64,000 bases of DNA, from positions 42,723,010 to 42,787,009 of the forward strand of contig CM034242.1 of NCBI GenBank assembly GCA_019916065.1, in the 5' to 3' direction. The first letter of the stretch is position 1. Each line of letters starts with the position of its first letter. Position numbers and translations under genes: made by a program. This DNA comes from Vitellaria paradoxa (taxonomy: Eukaryota > Streptophyta > Magnoliopsida > Ericales > Sapotaceae). Of the stretch, positions 58,916 to 64,000 are shown piece by piece. A model generated the notes under the pieces. That model did not search any database. It saw only the letters and a program-made list of their open reading frames with translations, and was not told the origin of the DNA.

Positions 58916-60456
58916 CCGTACGGATAGGGGTAGTTTGGATAGCTGACGAAGCGTGTGAAGCAAGATAAATGGTTCGGAACCAGACAAACAAATGTTCTGT
59001 TGCCACGTAGGTATGTCGGTCACCCTGCGGGGGACTACGAGTCTGACGTGGCCAAAGATGAGTGGTTTGTGAAGGAGATGATAACGCCCCTATGCAACGC
59101 AAAGTCCTGCACTATCAGATTCTTCCGTTTTTTGAATCCATTTGAAACTTATTAAATGAACAGAATATTAAATCACGTTCAGCTTGTGTTGGAAGATTTA
59201 CAAAACAAAATAAATTTCTATAAAATTTATTTTTCTTTAACTATACAAATTACGAGATTAAAATTTTTATCTACTCATATAAACTTTTTTTTCATTTCAA
59301 ACACCCTCTTGATCATATTTAAGAAATGTTTAGAATAATAAAAAATGAAATAAATGACCTGTTTACTACATAAAAATTTGATAAAAAATATTTGAAATTT
59401 TCTAAAAATTTTTATTATATTTTTACATATTCTTATATTTTCAAAATTCAAAGAAGTTCAGTACTTTTAAAAAAAAATCGATAATTAGAATTCGATTAAT
59501 TAAAGGGCCGTTTGGAGTGTAAAAAAAACCAAGGGTGAAATTTTTTTGAAATTTAGAGTGTAAAAAGTTATTTCAAAATGATAATTGGATATTTGTGTTT
59601 GATTTGATATAAAATTGTTAAAAATTATATAAAGTGACAGTGACAAAATTTTAGTAGAGAGTCTTAAAAATTTTTAGAGTTTTGTGAAACTTTTTAATGC
59701 AAATATTAGTTCAACTTTTAAAAAACAATATGACAAAATCCATTAGAATACACCATTTTAGTTTGTTCTAATGGATTTTGATAAATTTTTAAAAAAGTTG
59801 GAAGTTTTTAGAGTTTGAAAAAATTGAAACTTTTGAATTTTTTAAAGAATTTTTTGAACCTTGGTAGTGCTCCAAACGGCACCCAAATAGCATAAATTTT
59901 TTTACCATTCTTACCATTGATTCTCAACCTACCAATTGACACTCACTTTAACTATTTTTTCTGGGGTCATAAAAACTATTCTGACGGATTTGCATAACCA
60001 ACTTCTGTCCAAACGGATTATAAAAACCGTTTCGACTAATTATAGTGCAAAGAAGGCACGATTGATGCGAAATTTTGAATTCATCCAAATGGAAATCTAA
60101 TCCGTCGGAACAGAAATTTTACTGTTCACCTCCAAAAAACATGGTTTGAAATGTGTGGACTAAACACAAAAAGTTTTTACAAACCACATTTTATCTCATT
60201 TTATCTCACTTTTTATCACTCTAAATACACCCAAAATGAAATAAAATGAAATAAGTTTTGGGTTTGTAATTTGTATAGTGAGATAAAAAGTGAATAACTT
60301 TTAAAATTTTTTAGTATTTTTTATCATTTTTTAAAATTTTTTATCACTCCAAACGGAACCCCAGGCAAGTAACATTTATTATTTATTTATGACATAAGAA
60401 ATGCGAATATATATGTTATACAACGTGTATACGTTAATATACAAAACTTCTAAAGA

Positions 60457-60796
60457 AAATTAGCAAAAAAATTAGCAAAAAAATACCAAAAATTGATTTT
60501 TGTGTGTTTGGCAAAACCACAAATTTTTTCACTTTTTTTATTTGCTATAGTAAAAAGTACCACTCCATAATTACAACTTTTTTTATTTGCTACAGTAAAA
60601 AATATACCAAACACCCAAAAGTTACCACTTTTTGCTTTGGTACAGTAAAAAATTTACCAAACACCCAAAAGTTACTAAAAAATACTAAAAATTCCACTTG
60701 ATTCAACCAAACACACAAAAAAGTGTAAAAAAAAAAAAAAAAAAAACCAAAAAACTACCAAAACTTAAGTTTTTTTTTAACTTCCAAACACCCTCA
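60457..60796. mobile_element. MITE family 2, insertion present in only one segmental duplicate
   Basis: Interior of ACCAAACACCCAAAAGTTAC(T/C) repeats and a poly-A run; ends with CTTCCAAACACCCTC. The matching position in the left duplicate (about 32494) reads straight through, giving the empty site. Confidence 0.8.
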
Positions 60797-62354
60797 AAGT
60801 TATAAAATGGTGAATGATATATATTTTTTTATTAAATTTGCGTATTTACATTTCATAAATGACCCTTCATCTTTTGTCTTATTTTTTCATTAAATAAAAT
60901 TATAAAATTATCACTTTTTAATTAATTATTTTTATGTATAATTTAAAATAATATAATTACCCTCCATAAAAAAATTTAACCTCCATAAAAAAAAAAAATT
61001 TACAACCCTTCATTAATTTTTTTAATTTCTAAATTTGAACAAACATTATTAACAAACTTTTGTCATTTTTAACTTTCGTAATCACTCTTGAATTATTTAG
61101 TAAGATTTTATTTGAACATTCAAAAACATTACAAAAAAAAAAATCACCGTACCAACAAAAAACTACTTTTAAACAAAAAGTTAAATTTATCAAATAAAAT
61201 ATAAGTATCTTTTAAAACTTAATTTAAATTTTTTATAATAGAAAATATTTTCTAAAATAAATCTAAAATTACAAATTTTTATCATAATAAGATTACTCAT
61301 ATACTATACGAGAATTTTTTTTCAAAATTTAAGATGATAATTGCTTATCTATTTATAGAAAAAAAATAAATAAATAAAAATAAAGATATTTATAGCATTA
61401 TAATTATGCATTGAACTGAATTTTTGTATAATCATATTGAGTTCAAGAATTTTTGAAGCTTTAAAAATCAAAAGATGAAAAATTAACAAGTGTTTGAATT
61501 TTTTTAGTTTAATATATTTTTCAATCTTATATGGTGCTTCATATGAACTATTGATGTCTTCTCTGACCATTTGAAAATTATCCATTCCTTTAAAAAAAAT
61601 TAAAACAAAATTAATAAAACGTTTTTGAATAAGTATTTGACATGTGTGAAAAGAGTGTTTTACAAATGTTTATATTTATCGCAGCGCTAACGCAACGTCC
61701 TTTTAAAAGTGTACATGCTTGTTATAATTGATGACAAAATAATGTTAGTTCGATTTTGTTTAGTGGAATCAAGGACATGAATTAATTGAACCAAATCGAA
61801 TAATTGAGTATTTAAATTTGATCTGCTAAATTTTGATGAAATTAAAAAATTAATTTTAATTTGATTAGTTAATATTTTGAATCGAAGTTTAATGATCTTT
61901 TCGTCAAAACGATCTCAATTAAGCGGAGATTGAATATTTTCATATTGATAATATATTTATCGATTATTAAGTTACTGTGCCAAACTATGATTTAAGATTA
62001 CTTTCATTTATCCGGGTTTGTTTGGTGGCATCAAAAATCACTAATTTTAACTAATTTTTATATTTTCTTCTAATTAAAATTTTTCACATATCACATTTAT
62101 ATCACATTTTTATATTTTTATTATATTTTTTGTCCTATTTTTTTGTCAACCAAACAGACCGTCAAGTTATGACAAAATCAGACCAAGTCTTGAATTGCTT
62201 AATTTGTATTTCACACAGCCCCTAGTGAAACAATGGAAATCAAAACACATGAGAGACATATATTAATCAGGGTACTCCAACTTTTGTCTCGACAAACCCA
62301 CTTTACAAAGGATCAAACAGAGTCCGAAGCAAAGGATTATTTGTAGAATTTTTC

Positions 62355-62614
62355 GGGTCCTTGATCTGATTCCAGTTCCAGAAATATCACCATTGCTATT
62401 AACTGCTGAGTTCTGAAGGAATATTGAAGAAAAAAAAAAAATCACAGGGCCTAATTGGTTGCTGGCAGAAGCAATAGCAGAAGAATGCTGCACAGAAAAT
62501 ACTAATCGTTGATTATTATTAGAATCTATTAGCTCTGGTAGACATTGGCATATGTGCAGGAGCCCTCTTCTTGTTCTGCTTAAATTGTCCGTAGCCTTCA
62601 AAATGAGCTTCAAA
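62355..62614 (-). pseudogene. NAC exon 5 fragment, duplicate
   Basis: Near-identical to the fragment at 33935-34195, with the same in-frame stops after RANRF. Confidence 0.8.
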
Positions 62615-62617
62615 CTG

Positions 62618-63256
62618 CAGTGCAAGCAAGGTAACTGAAGGTTAATTTTCTATATATCATCCTTACATCTAATATACATAACAAAACAAATCCATGTTTA
62701 AATTTGATTCTTTTTCCTGTTAAATTGGAAAATTGAGAAAGTAATTGGTAAATATTTGTTGAGGAAAAAAAAATAGATTTTAATCAATTAAACAGTAATT
62801 ATTTTGTGATACTATTGTTGCTACATAGTTCTTCCGTGCCAAGCGTAAAGATGAAGATTGAGGCTCCGGCTGGCAAGAAGCATCTACTAACTACTAACTT
62901 TTTAGCTTCTTTTAAAATGAATAAATTTTTCTCTTACATTTTAATTTTGTTTTAAACTTTTAAGGACGAAAATGTTAAATTAACAAAAAATAAAAAACAT
63001 AGATAATAAAAAGTTAACTTTTTTCCCTTCCCAAATACAAAAAAAATTAACTTTTTTTTTTGTAATTACCTTTCAAAAAAAAAAACTTTTTTTTTGCAAT
63101 TAACTACTAACTAACTACAAAAAAAGAAAAAATTAACTTCTTTATTTCCCAAACCAAGCTTGCGAATTCTTCCCATGAAAGTGGGTGTTAAAAGGAACTT
63201 TAAAAAATGAAGCTGGGTGAAAGACAGAGGTGGTCCCCAGCTATCCAAAGCCCTCC

Positions 63257-63292
<36 letters not shown>

Positions 63293-63560
63293 GCGCGCGC
63301 GCATGTGTGGAAGAATTATACATCAACCATTCTCATATGCACATCCTCTTCAAATGTACCTTAAAAGTGAGGTTGGACCCACTGGAGAAGTGAGGAGTTC
63401 GAGAGATCCATCTTGATAATATACTCCCATCCTTTTTCTTGTAAAAGGACGCTTCAAAACAATGGTGGAAATTAAAATCTTGTTTTGGTAGCATACTCCA
63501 TCAAGAGTTGTGGATTATGTTGTCAAAATTAATGTACTCCAATCTCTGACAATAAAAACC
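62618..63560. repeat. NAC-cluster spacer repeat, copy 4 of 4
   Basis: Most similar to copy 1. Contains a CT run at about 63259-63287 followed by a GTGCGCGCGCGC tract. Confidence 0.85.
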
Positions 63561-63806
63561 CAATTCATGAAGGATCAAACACAATCTGAAAAAATATATA
63601 CATTACTCGTAGAAATTTTCTGGTTACATCAAGGTTCCTATAAAAAGTAACTCTTCAGCTACAACAAAATATGAGTAAAAAAAGTAACAAGCTGAAGGCC
63701 ACTATTAGTATATCTTATCCTAATTCCTGAGTATAACACCAATAAAGCAAATTAAATACACACAGAATAAGGTCTATTTTCTAATCAAATTCATCAAAAA
63801 CTTTTG

Positions 63807-64000
63807 TCATCTCCTCCACATGCCTACAAAGACTCTGGAGAAACCTACAATGACAAGTACCCTAAGGATATACCTAAACCAGTGCAACGCAGAAATAGCC
63901 TTCAAAGACACAGGGAGAGTCTCTTTCTCATCACCTATTGGAAAATCACTTCTGGATTTGAAGTCCAAAGCCAGTCCTTGAGCAACTTCTGTCACATTAT
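63807..64000 (-). CDS. NAC gene D: last exon only, continues beyond the window
   Basis: Open from the window edge to a stop at 63807. It encodes an acidic stretch (FPIGDEKETLPVSLK) and the hydrophobic anchor (WFRYILRVLVIVGFSRVFVGMW) ending GMWRR. The 5' part (TEVAQGLALDFKSRS) resembles exon 6 of gene A, which is longer than that of gene B. The NAC domain should lie to the right of this window. Confidence 0.8.
   Translation of the reverse strand, partial: NVTEVAQGLALDFKSRSDFPIGDEKETLPVSLKAISALHWFRYILRVLVIVGFSRVFVGMWRR

Larger units (their letters stand above)
58916..63940. repeat. segmental duplication, right copy
   Basis: Collinear with 30967-35490 and highly similar; its extra length is largely a ~340-bp MITE insertion (60457-60796). 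The left boundary is a sharp junction with a NAC last-exon fragment. 59-62.3 kb has no gene. Confidence 0.9.

Noticed and set aside
1..64000. CRISPR arrays, operons, rRNA or tRNA genes
   Set aside because: None seen; the only tRNA-like sequence is the SINE promoter, and the direct repeats present are satellites, spacers or viral enhancer units.

Overview
This is plant nuclear DNA, most likely from a dicot. It is AT-rich, its genes have several introns, it is full of MITE-like elements, microsatellites and retroelement remnants, and it carries plant gene families (NAC transcription factors with a membrane anchor, and heavy-metal-associated HIPP proteins). I cannot name the species.

Layout. 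1-27 kb is gene-poor: a possible gene end at the left edge, a 58-aa small protein (5.3 kb), a complete tRNA-derived SINE with 17-bp target duplications (6.8-7.0 kb), a single-HMA protein gene (8.0-8.9 kb), a two-HMA isoprenylated protein gene (12.2-14.3 kb), a solo LTR with a 5-bp target duplication (21.3-22.0 kb) and many MITE-like repeats. 27-64 kb is a direct-repeat cluster of membrane-tethered NAC genes, all on the minus strand: gene A (27.3-30.6 kb), gene B (35.3-38.7 kb, fully open), gene C (44.6-55.7 kb, damaged) and the last exon of gene D at the right edge. Pseudo-exons and long duplicated spacers lie between them.

The standout is at 45,532-53,159: a complete endogenous pararetrovirus (Caulimoviridae type, no integrase) sitting in gene C. 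It has three uninterrupted consecutive frames: a movement protein; a coat/zinc-knuckle/protease/RT/RNase H polyprotein; and a 476-aa protein of unknown role. Stop and start codons are coupled at both junctions, and a promoter, poly(A) signal and enhancer-like 29-bp repeats can be seen. Its two ends meet at the tRNA-Met-type primer site, so exactly one genome length is present, opened at the minus-strand discontinuity. It is flanked by a perfect 462-bp direct duplication of host DNA (part of gene C exon 4 plus intron 4). This leaves the whole virus inside the intron with exon 4 intact.

Gene C has two other lesions: the exon 2 acceptor is GG instead of AG, and the last (membrane-anchor) exon has been replaced by a 1.3-kb segment carrying a small HIPP gene whose exon phase fits the NAC transcript. 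Several host genes also carry single-base length changes in homopolymers. These could be real decay or assembly errors, but the 6.8 kb of viral coding sequence has none.
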